From: Bacteriovorax sp. BSW11_IV
Lineage (GTDB): Bacteria; Bdellovibrionota; Bacteriovoracia; Bacteriovoracales; Bacteriovoracaceae
NCBI RefSeq assembly: GCF_000447755.1
Contig: NZ_AUNE01000038.1
Location: 1-64,000, forward strand
Reading direction: 5' to 3'
Length of the DNA stretch: 64,000 nt
Notes under the pieces: model-generated
What the model saw: only the letters and a program-made list of their open reading frames with translations
The model's database searches: none
What the model was told of the DNA's origin: nothing
Program-made: the position numbers and the translations under genes
In this document: positions 1-7,406 of the stretch, piece by piece
Layout: each line of letters begins with the position of its first letter
How positions within the stretch are numbered: the first letter of the stretch is position 1

Positions 1-83
1 ACATTTTAACAACATCAACTTTAGTACTGTGATTTAGTTACGCCGAATTCCTCATCTTAAACTTCAAGGATTCTTTCTCATCT

Positions 84-103
84 TTTATCACCGAAGTGAT
101 AAA
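84..103 (-). other. UUCG-capped hairpin downstream of tRNA-Ala
   Basis: Perfect 8-bp inverted repeat (TTTATCAC / GTGATAAA) around a 4-base loop. On the minus strand the loop reads TTCG closed by C-G, the very stable tetraloop type. It lies just downstream of the tRNA-Ala and the boxA-like element. No T-run follows directly, so a processing or spacer stem is more likely than a terminator. Confidence 0.5.
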
Positions 104-120
104 CTTTAACTTTCTATTAA

Positions 121-134
121 ATTGTAAAAGAGCA
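121..134 (-). promoter_or_regulatory. boxA-like antitermination element
   Basis: The minus strand reads TGCTCTTTTACAAT, close to the rRNA boxA consensus TGCTCTTTAACAA bound by NusB/S10. It lies 19 bases beyond the 3' end of the tRNA-Ala and points out of the window. BoxA in this position is typical of the spacer before a 23S rRNA gene. The rRNA gene itself is outside the window, so this remains inference. Confidence 0.5.
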
Positions 135-152
135 GAACAATATTCACTCAAG

Positions 153-228
153 TGGTGGAGATGACAGGAGTCGAACCTGCGACCCTCTGCGTGCAAAGCA
201 GATGCTCTCCCAACTGAGCTACACCCCC
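153..228 (-). tRNA. tRNA-Ala (anticodon TGC)
   Basis: On the minus strand a full cloverleaf can be read. There is a 7-bp acceptor stem with G-T wobbles, a D-loop with GTAGCTCAGTTGGGAGAGC, and an anticodon stem TCTGC/GCAGA around the loop TTTGCAC (anticodon TGC, alanine). The T-arm is GCAGGTTCGACTCCTGT, and CCA is encoded at the 3' end (153-155). tRNA-Ala(TGC) is the usual spacer tRNA of rRNA operons. Here it has its own promoter and no tRNA-Ile or 16S gene upstream. Confidence 0.97.
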
Positions 229-281
229 ACAGTTAATTTCTCAACCGTTTCGTAAGTGCGTTTCGTTCTGAGGTGACGCTG

Positions 282-310
282 AATTTAAGGCACCCTAGTT
301 AAAGTGTCAA
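282..310 (-). promoter_or_regulatory. Strong sigma-70 promoter of tRNA-Ala
   Basis: Minus strand: a perfect -35 TTGACA (310-305), a 17-base spacer and a -10 TAAATT (287-282), giving a start near 275, about 45 bases before the tRNA. Upstream of the -35 lie four phased A-tracts that could act as UP element and curved DNA. Confidence 0.8.
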
Positions 311-322
311 CACTATTTTCAC

Positions 323-361
323 TTTTTTTTTATTTTTTTTGATTTTTTTTACATTTTTTTT
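323..361. repeat. Four phased T8-9 tracts (curved DNA / UP element)
   Basis: On the plus strand there is a T9 run at 323-331 and T8 runs at 333-340, 343-350 and 354-361. Spacing is about 10-11 bases, one helical turn, the arrangement known to bend DNA. The block sits directly upstream of the -35 of the tRNA promoter on the minus strand, where it reads as A-tracts. Confidence 0.7.
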
Positions 362-453
362 CAAAATGATATTAATTATTTATACATTATTATCTTAAGA
401 TAATGCTTAGTATAAGCTACAGCTTAAAAAAGCCCCTTTTTTGAGGATTACAC

Positions 454-1029
454 ATGAAAAAGACCGCGTTTTTCACCATGCTCTTTCTAAGTTGCCAGCT
501 CACTTCGTGCTTTTTTCAAGAAAACATTAGTAATAAAGACAAAAAAAGTGCTGAAAATGAGAATAATTCTCTTTTATTAGTAGATGAGACCGGTACTTCT
601 ACTATTTCTGCCGTTATTAAGACTGTTCATGGAAATATAACGATCAAATTTTTTCCAAAAGATGCTCCCGTTAATGTAGAGCGCTTTCTAGAGCTTATTC
701 AAAATGGCTTTTACGATGGTTTACTATTCCATAGAGTAGAAAAGAACTTCGTTATTCAAAGTGGTGATCCTACCAATACAGGTAACGGTGGTAGTGGAAG
801 AAAACTACCTGCAGAGTTTAACTCTCATATACACACACTTGGCACTGTAGGAATGGCACGTTTTCCCAATGATATTAATAGTGCTGATTCGCAATTCTAC
901 ATTTCTTTAAGTGAAAGTCCTGAATTAGATGGCAAGTATACTATTATAGGTAAAGTAACCAAAGGCCTTGAGATACTTCATAAAATTAATAAGGGTGATA
1001 AAATTATTAGTCTTATTCTACTTAAGTAA
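454..1029 (+). CDS. Cyclophilin-type peptidyl-prolyl isomerase lipoprotein
   Basis: 191 aa. Residues 1-19 form a lipoprotein signal with lipobox LTSC, so the protein should be lipid-anchored in the envelope at Cys19. After a short polar linker, residues about 53-190 are a compact bacterial cyclophilin domain. It contains FHRVEKNFVIQSGDP (the FHR and Q-GDP active-site elements), GMAR, SADSQFYI and the LDGKYTIIGKV stretch. Cyclophilins catalyse proline cis-trans isomerisation, here probably for periplasmic or outer membrane protein folding. The start has an SD (GAGGA) about 6 bases upstream. The gene stands alone, divergent from the tRNA. Confidence 0.93.
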   Translation: MKKTAFFTMLFLSCQLTSCFFQENISNKDKKSAENENNSLLLVDETGTSTISAVIKTVHGNITIKFFPKDAPVNVERFLELIQNGFYDGLLFHRVEKNFVIQSGDPTNTGNGGSGRKLPAEFNSHIHTLGTVGMARFPNDINSADSQFYISLSESPELDGKYTIIGKVTKGLEILHKINKGDKIISLILLK

Positions 1030-1109
1030 TCCATTCTTGGAGCACATTCTCTTATAAAACATTCACATTAACTTCCAGTATTCATATGATCTTCTTAATC
1101 GGAGGTTGT

Positions 1110-1661
1110 ATGAATTTCTTTTTCCTTTTCTTTTTTTTATTAAACCAATCATACGCTATAAGCTTTAGTAATGGAGATACTTTCACTTCACATAAGTTGA
1201 GGGGTTCGATTACTATATTATGCAAAGACAATGATCACTCTATGATTAAGAATACTTTTAACTGTGAAGACGAACAGTTGTTTCCCTCTTCATTTGATTA
1301 TTTTGTTGATGATTTTTTAGACGCTGATTTATTAACCATTTCATATAGAGATCATCACGGTGATGAAAGGGATATGAGTCTTTTTTATGATCCGTCTAAC
1401 TATAGAAGCGCAAGTAAAGTTAATCTCTGGGCAAATTATTCTAAACATCCTCCACTCCTACACTATGGAGAAAACTTACTAAGTATTAAGGCAATGAAAA
1501 AGGGTCTTACTGTTAGAAGGCAGAATTTTTCTGTTTTTGTGGAGAAGGGTTCTAATAAAACTTGTAATAATATCTCCCTTTTCACCCTAGATACAAATGA
1601 GTGTTCAAATAAGAATATGGCCTGTTCCTTATATTTTAGTAGTGAAATTTCCTGCAATTAA
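1110..1661 (+). CDS. Exported protein of unknown function
   Basis: 183 aa from the ATG at 1110, chosen because GGAGG (1101-1105) lies at proper distance. The upstream in-frame ATG at 1086 would add eight residues without an SD. Residues 1-16 (MNFFFLFFFLLNQSYA) are a signal peptide, so the product is periplasmic or secreted. The mature part is polar, has six cysteines, four of them in the last 30 residues (disulfides plausible), and contains a HHGDERDMS stretch. I recognise no family. The stop codon touches the shared bidirectional terminator at 1661-1688. Confidence 0.8.
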   Translation: MNFFFLFFFLLNQSYAISFSNGDTFTSHKLRGSITILCKDNDHSMIKNTFNCEDEQLFPSSFDYFVDDFLDADLLTISYRDHHGDERDMSLFYDPSNYRSASKVNLWANYSKHPPLLHYGENLLSIKAMKKGLTVRRQNFSVFVEKGSNKTCNNISLFTLDTNECSNKNMACSLYFSSEISCN

Positions 1662-1688
1662 AAAAAGGCCCATTATCGGGCCTTTTTT
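1661..1688. terminator. Bidirectional intrinsic terminator
   Basis: AAAAAAGGCCC (1661-1671) pairs perfectly with GGGCCTTTTTT (1678-1688) around a 6-base loop. It serves the plus gene ending at 1661 and the minus gene ending at 1688. Both stop codons overlap the hairpin by one base. Confidence 0.92.
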
Positions 1689-4093
1689 TATTCTGTTATT
1701 TTGTTTCGATTTTTGAATATCGTATTTTTCAAATAATACTGCCTTAGTGAACAGTAATTCTCTCTCTGTCCTCTCTTTGATACATAGTTATATCTTCCAG
1801 AAACTTTCTTATGCTCTACATAGTCATTCCATGCTAATTTTGGACCGTTTTTATACTCTTGCAAAGTAACACCATTACATCTATCAAATATTTTACTTAA
1901 AAATTCTCTATTATTTTTCTGGTCACCAGCATAAGGAAGTAATCTAAAACATAAGTTTGCGAGTACATTTTCGGTCATTTTTGCTTTTTCTAACGTCTTA
2001 TAGATTTGATCTGCAAAAGTTTCAAAGAATATGTCAGTCGTCTCTACTGTAATACCAAGGGAAGTTTCAAATCCAGTCTCAACGACTTCTAGAGGTAAAT
2101 CTCCTTCTTTTCCATAGGTAGATACAAGCGAGTGTACAAGATCAGATCTTGTCGCATAAAGTATATCTTTTATTCTCTCGGAAAATTTATCATCAGAAAC
2201 CATCGCTTCCACTTCATAACTCACAAATGATCGAACTTTTCCAAAAAAGAAATCAACTCCTCTATCGTTCAGTTTTAGAATTTTACTTATACATATTGAT
2301 ACTTTTAAAGCTCTTTCATCTATTTCATAATCAATATCTGGCAAAGTTAAATCTGATTTTTCTTCTGTCGTTCTACACAATTCGGGCCATTGGTCGTTAG
2401 CAATATCCCTGTGAGCAAGAGCACTTTTTAATAAATAAAGAATCGTATCGTTTATTGCCTTTGTATTTTGAACATCTTTAATTCGATCAAAGTAAGCGTT
2501 AAAAATAGTTGGTATCCCACTCTCACATTCTTCAGGATCTTTTACACATGCAATTTCTGTCAAATATGATGAAACTCGTTCGGCGTTCTTAGAAATCATT
2601 TTCAAAGAATTGTATGCATTAGTTTTACCTATACTTCCAGTATCCCTTCTTGCCCCGGCCAATACTTGAAATGGATCTGCTGAAATAGTCTTTGCTCTCA
2701 TAAGATTAACTTCATCAAGTGTCACTTCAACAATTCTCAAAGCATTTGATGTAAATTGAATCCAGTTTTCATCTGAAAAAGTTAATCCACTTGATCTTAC
2801 ATAAGTTCTAAAACTATCACAGGGTGTTCCATCTGAATTACAACTTGGTACATTAGTTATTGCTGGATTGAAAATTTGATAGGCCAACAAACTCATAGAT
2901 CTCTTTTCAAAAATTGGATTCTCAACCTTGCTTTCACAACTAGATCCATAACAACCAGATGAACCAGTTGATTCAGTTGATGGACTAAGTGTTGGCTCTT
3001 TTAAGATATTTGCAAGTCCAACAATACCACCTGCAATAACTTCTGTTTTTTCCACAGTTGTTGTGGCAGTGGAAATCAACTGCCTTCTCATATTTTCATA
3101 AGTTTTAATATGATCTTTAATTTTAGTGAGCAGTACCCATTGATCAAAAGGCTTTGAACGCCTTTGCATCTCCCCCTCATCTGAAATCGGACTTCCCGCA
3201 TGGATTTCAGTTAACCAACGTCTTAATTCGACCATATGTTTAGAAATAAGATCAATACCTTCAAATCGATGAATATCTTTACCAAATTCTTCTTTATAAG
3301 TGTCGATTAGGTCCAATGTATCTGCAGCATCACAATATTGATTCGAAAGAGCTTCCGAAACACATCGAACAGCCGTAGGCATTTGAATATCACTTAAATT
3401 TTCTAAAAGTTTATTGTGCTTGAAATTAGCAATGAATTGTCCGATTGAATTTACTAATACGCCTCCAGTTGCCAAAGCAATTGCTGTCCCTGGATCAGTG
3501 AAAGAACTCGCGGCCATTAGCCCATTACTAATTAATGAAGATATATTTGAAGTTTGCTTATCAAAACATTGTGGACTTTCTGCCCATGACTGTAAAAAAC
3601 CGTTCACACTAGTTAAAAACTGTGATGTTCCTAGACCAAAATCTTTAGATAAATAGTTAAAACGAGCAATTTCAGATTCAAGCCCTATAATTTCAGATTG
3701 TGAATTAAAAATGGCCTCTTCCAAATATTCTCTCTCTGTTTCAGAGAGACCCGGCATATTCATAGCAATTACTTGCTTTCTTACCTGTTGTTCTAGCTTT
3801 AATTTATCACCACGAATATTTCTATAAATTTCATAATTTGAATAAGTTTCATGAAAAGGACCAAAAACTCCTGAAAAATCACTACCTGAGTAACAACTTG
3901 AATTCTTTTTTATGTCTTCAACAACTGAAATAAGTTTCTGAACATTAATTAATGACCCCCTAACTGCTGAAGTAACAGTCTGTGGACATTGAGAAGAATA
4001 GGCATTTAATAAAATTTGGGCCGGCGACAAAGCGGCTAATGTAGAAAAAGAACCCAAAAAGAGTGCCAATGAAATCCATTTCATAATTTTCAT
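1688..4093 (-). CDS. Large exported protein of unknown function
   Basis: 801 aa with an N-terminal signal peptide (MKIMKWISLALFLGSFSTLAA), hence periplasmic or secreted. The mature protein is largely predicted helical, with a glycine/alanine-rich possible hydrophobic stretch around residues 190-215 (GLMAASSFTDPGTAIALATG). A Ser/Gly/Cys-rich linker lies near 370-390 (STGSSGCYGSSC). Roughly fifteen cysteines in the mature part suggest disulfides. No catalytic motif or known family is recognised. It is monocistronic, convergent with the upstream exported protein and divergent from another exported protein at 4344. Large orphan exported proteins are common in predatory Bdellovibrionota, but a role in predation would be speculation. 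Confidence 0.8.
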   Translation of the reverse strand: MKIMKWISLALFLGSFSTLAALSPAQILLNAYSSQCPQTVTSAVRGSLINVQKLISVVEDIKKNSSCYSGSDFSGVFGPFHETYSNYEIYRNIRGDKLKLEQQVRKQVIAMNMPGLSETEREYLEEAIFNSQSEIIGLESEIARFNYLSKDFGLGTSQFLTSVNGFLQSWAESPQCFDKQTSNISSLISNGLMAASSFTDPGTAIALATGGVLVNSIGQFIANFKHNKLLENLSDIQMPTAVRCVSEALSNQYCDAADTLDLIDTYKEEFGKDIHRFEGIDLISKHMVELRRWLTEIHAGSPISDEGEMQRRSKPFDQWVLLTKIKDHIKTYENMRRQLISTATTTVEKTEVIAGGIVGLANILKEPTLSPSTESTGSSGCYGSSCESKVENPIFEKRSMSLLAYQIFNPAITNVPSCNSDGTPCDSFRTYVRSSGLTFSDENWIQFTSNALRIVEVTLDEVNLMRAKTISADPFQVLAGARRDTGSIGKTNAYNSLKMISKNAERVSSYLTEIACVKDPEECESGIPTIFNAYFDRIKDVQNTKAINDTILYLLKSALAHRDIANDQWPELCRTTEEKSDLTLPDIDYEIDERALKVSICISKILKLNDRGVDFFFGKVRSFVSYEVEAMVSDDKFSERIKDILYATRSDLVHSLVSTYGKEGDLPLEVVETGFETSLGITVETTDIFFETFADQIYKTLEKAKMTENVLANLCFRLLPYAGDQKNNREFLSKIFDRCNGVTLQEYKNGPKLAWNDYVEHKKVSGRYNYVSKRGQRENYCSLRQYYLKNTIFKNRNKITE

Positions 4094-4293
4094 CCTGATT
4101 TTTTATAAAATTGTAAGAAATTCTCCAAAGTAATGGCAAATTTTGGACTATTGACTAAATATTTAAAATTGCGTGAAAAATTAAAATAAAAGAAAAAAGT
4201 TCTGAATATTAACTATAAAGCGTCAATCATTTGCAAGTATGTACAATCAGTGAACATCGAATTGCTGTAAATCCCCAAAAATCGACATTCTTT

Positions 4294-4310
4294 TTGGCCA
4301 TAATCTTGCT
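4294..4310 (+). promoter_or_regulatory. Candidate sigma-54 promoter
   Basis: TTGGCCATAATCTTGCT. The GG at 4296-4297 and GC at 4308-4309 have the exact -24/-12 spacing, and the -12 TTGC is perfect. The -24 half deviates (TTGGCC for TTGGCAC). It lies 34 bases before the ATG at 4344. The match resembles the two better sites at 41,190 and 41,593. Confidence 0.55.
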
Positions 4311-4343
4311 CCATAAGAATTAAAAAACTTCATTGGATTAATT

Positions 4344-4706
4344 ATGGTTAAAAAAAGACTTCTTCTCATTTCTTCCTTTATTTTAATTCAGCAAACATTT
4401 GCCTGGAGCTACACGCCCGAGAATATTTCACAAGCAAAGACAAGTGAAAATGGAATTACTTTAGTTGCGAAATTTCAAAATTTAAAAGAAAAGTCTGTCG
4501 AAGCAAGAAGTTGTGCAATCACAGATGAATTTCTAGAAAAACATCGAATTAATAAGATTGAACTACTTAGTGCAATTTCAAGATCTGAACTTGATATCAT
4601 ATGTACAAAGAATACAAATAGTCCTGATATTAGTGAAAAAGACTTAGCAATTTCAATTCAGGCCCATATCCAAGAAAAGAAACAGAAGAAATTCTTCTTC
4701 GATTAA
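4344..4706 (+). CDS. Small exported protein of unknown function
   Basis: 120 aa. Residues 1-20 (MVKKRLLLISSFILIQQTFA) are a signal peptide. The mature part of about 100 residues is polar and lysine-rich, with two cysteines (in RSCAITDE and DIICTKN) that could form one disulfide. No known domain is seen. No strong SD precedes the ATG. A candidate sigma-54 promoter (4294-4310) lies just upstream, as for the small exported peptides near 41 kb. The gene ends at a perfect bidirectional terminator. Confidence 0.8.
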   Translation: MVKKRLLLISSFILIQQTFAWSYTPENISQAKTSENGITLVAKFQNLKEKSVEARSCAITDEFLEKHRINKIELLSAISRSELDIICTKNTNSPDISEKDLAISIQAHIQEKKQKKFFFD

Positions 4707-4710
4707 CAAA

Positions 4711-4736
4711 AAAAAAGACCCTTTCGGGTCTTTTTT
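4711..4736. terminator. Bidirectional intrinsic terminator
   Basis: AAAAAAGACCC (4711-4721), loop TTTC, GGGTCTTTTTT (4726-4736): an 11-bp perfect stem with U-runs on both strands. It ends the plus gene at 4706 and the minus-strand cytochrome oxidase operon, whose last stop codon (4735-4737) lies inside it. Confidence 0.93.
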
Positions 4737-4902
4737 ATTTTCCATCTCTTTTGTCGTCTTTAATGTAGATAAAAGTTTTAAGAAGGATTAGAGCTACAAC
4801 CAGAAATCCGATAATCCACCAAGTTTCGAAATGAAACTGGCCATCTTTTATCGGCACAGTCTTCTCAGATACAATTGAAGAAGTTTTTGATTCGTTTTCC
4901 AT
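4735..4902 (-). CDS. Small single-span membrane protein ending the cox operon
   Basis: 55 aa, starting MENESKTSSIVSEK. A hydrophilic N-terminus of about 28 residues is followed by one transmembrane segment (WWIIGFLVVALILLKTFIYI) and a charged tail KDDKRDGK. The SD AAGGATG lies upstream of the ATG at 4902. It is 26 bases downstream of the subunit IV gene and is the last gene before the terminator, so it is probably a small accessory or assembly subunit of the oxidase. No family is recognised. Confidence 0.7.
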   Translation of the reverse strand: MENESKTSSIVSEKTVPIKDGQFHFETWWIIGFLVVALILLKTFIYIKDDKRDGK

Positions 4903-4928
4903 AATAACATCCTTGTTACAAACAAATT

Positions 4929-5216
4929 CTATCTAAACATGCTCTCGATTACAAGTACTGCTGCATACAAAAATGCCGAACATGGAATTGCCGCAACAAA
5001 CTTTAACCACTTTGTTTCTTCATTTAAGTGCATATAAAAATAAGCAACTAAAAATGCTTTTCCAAGCGCAAGGAAAGTAAGTGAACTTCCTTTTTGGAAT
5101 TTTGTAAGACTCGCCATTCCAGGAATTACTACCTCAATAGCAGTAAGTGCAGCTAGAGCAACGAAAATAATCATATAAAGTTTAAAGTGGCTATGTGGCT
5201 TCGTTCCTTCTGACAT
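4929..5216 (-). CDS. coxD: Cytochrome c oxidase subunit IV (prokaryotic caa3-type)
   Basis: 95 aa with three hydrophobic segments (about residues 14-30, 44-62 and 70-92), as in the small prokaryotic subunit IV family. A His-rich N-terminus (HSHFKLY), FLALGKAFLVAYFYMHLN and KWLKFVAAIP match that family. It is the last conserved subunit of the operon after coxB, coxA and coxC, and lies 9 bases after the sco gene. Role: a peripheral membrane subunit that stabilises the oxidase. Confidence 0.85.
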   Translation of the reverse strand: MSEGTKPHSHFKLYMIIFVALAALTAIEVVIPGMASLTKFQKGSSLTFLALGKAFLVAYFYMHLNEETKWLKFVAAIPCSAFLYAAVLVIESMFR

Positions 5217-5225
5217 ATATACTCC

Positions 5226-5915
5226 TTAAAAATTTTCTGTTGAGTTAACTAACAAACCAACGTCAATCATCATTTTATTAACGCTGTCTTTGTCTGAATT
5301 ATAGTACCCACGAATAAATCCATCGCGATCAACTAATACAAACTTTTCACTGTGGGCGATGTCCATCATTGTAACTTCTTCTCCGTCCACAAGTCCCTTC
5401 ACTGGCATCTTTTCACCCATAGGAACATTGAATCCATTAACAATTGTTTTATTCAAGTCTTCGAATCCACCTGTTAAAAAATTCCAGATGTATGGATTAG
5501 CATTATGTTTACGTGAATATTTAAACAATTCTTCAGGGCTATCGTTCTCTGGATCTACAGTGAAAGAAACTAGAGCAATCTTATTTCCAAGGCCTCTTAC
5601 TCTTTTTTGAATTTTTTCCATTTCCTGAGTTAGTCTTAAACAAGACGAAGGACAGTTTGTGAAAATAAAGTTCGCAATATAAGTTCTTCCCTTAAGTTCC
5701 TCAGTTCCAAATGGTTTTTTGAATTCATTTGTAAAACTATACACAGGAATTTGAGAAATTTTTGGCAATGGAGCAGGTAGCTCTCTCGTAATTGATCTAT
5801 ATATTGGATAAGAAAAGTTCGCGATTACAAAAAGAAGCCAGAAAAGCTTGCTAGTCACAAGCTTTTCTACTTTTGAATTATTTCTTTTGAATCCTAAACT
5901 TTTTGTCTCTTCCAT
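5226..5915 (-). CDS. SCO1/SenC copper chaperone
   Basis: 229 aa, anchored by one membrane segment near residues 26-41 (FWLLFVIANFSYPIYR), with a thioredoxin-fold domain facing the periplasm. The copper-binding CPSSC motif and the distal His (AHSEKFVLVDRDG) are present, as is FTVDPENDSPEEL. SCO proteins deliver copper to, or reduce, the CuA site of subunit II. That fits its place inside the cox operon, two bases after the cytochrome c gene. Confidence 0.95.
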   Translation of the reverse strand: MEETKSLGFKRNNSKVEKLVTSKLFWLLFVIANFSYPIYRSITRELPAPLPKISQIPVYSFTNEFKKPFGTEELKGRTYIANFIFTNCPSSCLRLTQEMEKIQKRVRGLGNKIALVSFTVDPENDSPEELFKYSRKHNANPYIWNFLTGGFEDLNKTIVNGFNVPMGEKMPVKGLVDGEEVTMMDIAHSEKFVLVDRDGFIRGYYNSDKDSVNKMMIDVGLLVNSTENF

Positions 5916-5917
5916 AA

Positions 5918-6805
5918 TTATTTAGAAATTGAATCCATTAATGCCTTTCTTGCAGGCGTGTTTTTAAGATCCATTAGATACTTCACGTAGTGAGCAACTG
6001 CCCATACGTCTTCATCAGAAATTGTATCTTTCCAGCTTGGCATTGCAGTTCCACCAACACCAGCATTAAGTCTGATATAAAGATCTTGAACTGTTGTTGC
6101 TGAACGAACAAAGTCCCAAGTAAATTCAGGTGGCATTGACTTAAATCCCCACTCTGTTTCTTGCATTTTGATCTTGTACATATCTGGATCGAAATCTGTA
6201 ACTTTCTCACCGTTTACTTTAAGGTTGATGTCACTAAATTCTTTGTGACCAACATAAGCTCTGTGACAAGACTGACAGTTTGCAACCGCGTGATAAACTT
6301 CTTTACCTCTTTGGATAGCACTTGATTCGTGAGCTGGGCCATATGGATCTTTTGTAACAACAATCGCAGTTCCTAGCTTCTTATCCTTACCTTCCCAAAC
6401 AGCTGGTGCGAAAGTTTTGATATATTGAACAACTGCAAACATTTGATCGTGTGTAAGGTCCCAAGGAAGCATTGCTGTTCCGTGTAGTCCTTCTTTAAGA
6501 ATTTTGTAGAAGTCTCCATCGTGTGGAAGTTCACCAGTTGGAACTTGACCAAACTTGAATACACCTTTTGTAAAATCTCTTGGTGGCACTTGAAGACCTT
6601 TCGCCGCAACACCATGTCCATCACCGTTTACACCGTGACATGCCATACAGTATTCCGTATAGATTGACTTCCCTTTGTTTAGTGCAGCTTTTGGCGCATA
6701 CACTCCACCAGCAAAAACTTTATCCTCTAAAAAGTGTTTCTCACCACATCCCACAAGAGATGCTAAAACACTGAATCCAATTAGAAGCTTAAATGCTTTT
6801 CTCAT
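5918..6805 (-). CDS. Diheme cytochrome c lipoprotein
   Basis: 295 aa from the ATG at 6805 (SD GAGGA at 6811-6815). An upstream extension would overlap coxC and break the signal peptide. Residues 1-20 are a lipoprotein signal (SLVGC), so it is membrane-tethered. There are two CXXCH heme sites, CMACH and CQSCH. C-terminal MPSWKDTISDEDVWAV is typical of class I cytochrome c, with a Met ligand. It lies between coxC and sco and probably feeds electrons to the CuA of subunit II, which itself lacks a fused cytochrome c domain. The first domain has AMLPWDLTHDQM as its Met-side segment. Confidence 0.9.
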   Translation of the reverse strand: MRKAFKLLIGFSVLASLVGCGEKHFLEDKVFAGGVYAPKAALNKGKSIYTEYCMACHGVNGDGHGVAAKGLQVPPRDFTKGVFKFGQVPTGELPHDGDFYKILKEGLHGTAMLPWDLTHDQMFAVVQYIKTFAPAVWEGKDKKLGTAIVVTKDPYGPAHESSAIQRGKEVYHAVANCQSCHRAYVGHKEFSDINLKVNGEKVTDFDPDMYKIKMQETEWGFKSMPPEFTWDFVRSATTVQDLYIRLNAGVGGTAMPSWKDTISDEDVWAVAHYVKYLMDLKNTPARKALMDSISK

Positions 6806-6816
6806 AGCTATCCTCA

Positions 6817-7398
6817 TTATAAAACAAACATCACAACATACATTAAAAGCCAAACGATGCCTAAAAAGTGCCAGAACTTACTCACATTACTTACTGTAGT
6901 AATGTATTTGTCATAGTTCTTAGAAACCATCGCTGGAATCAAAAATAACAACGAAATCAAACCTGCAACGATGTGGGCCGCGTGAATCCAAGTTAGAGAA
7001 TACATTAATGATGGGAAAACCCCACCTTCAACGAAAATTCCCATGTCTTTCATTGAGCTCCAAAGTCTGAATTGAACACCCATGAAGGCGCATCCAAGAA
7101 CAACTGTGCCAATAAAAGGCAGAAGAAGATTTTCATATTTCTTCTGCTCGAAGAATTCCTCAAACTTCCAAAGGGCCAAACTGCTTAGAGCGATAATAAA
7201 TGTACTTACCGTTGGTAAGAACAATGGCACTCTTTGCATTCCCATTGGTGGCCACTCGTCGGCCGTTACGCGATAAATCGCATAACCTAAAAGTAAAGTT
7301 GCAAAAAGCATTGAAAAAGAAACGAGAAGAAAGATCATCCCAATTGATGATGTGATCTTTCTACCTTCAACGCTTGCGATTTCTGTTCTTGCAACCAT
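6817..7398 (-). CDS. coxC: Cytochrome c oxidase subunit III
   Basis: 193 aa, five transmembrane segments, the short bacterial type without the two extra N-terminal helices. Typical pieces are GMIFLLVSFSMLFATLLLGY near the start and YSLTWIHAAHIVAGL, with WHFLGIVWLLMYVVMFVL at the C-terminus. It lies 8 bases downstream of coxA. A second, different subunit III is encoded at 16058-16693. Confidence 0.93.
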   Translation of the reverse strand: MVARTEIASVEGRKITSSIGMIFLLVSFSMLFATLLLGYAIYRVTADEWPPMGMQRVPLFLPTVSTFIIALSSLALWKFEEFFEQKKYENLLLPFIGTVVLGCAFMGVQFRLWSSMKDMGIFVEGGVFPSLMYSLTWIHAAHIVAGLISLLFLIPAMVSKNYDKYITTVSNVSKFWHFLGIVWLLMYVVMFVL

Positions 7399-7406
7399 TT
7401 TTTACC

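Noticed and set aside
850-875. TGGCACG-type sigma-54 -24 element in the cyclophilin gene
   Set aside because: No GC at the right distance and it lies inside conserved coding sequence.
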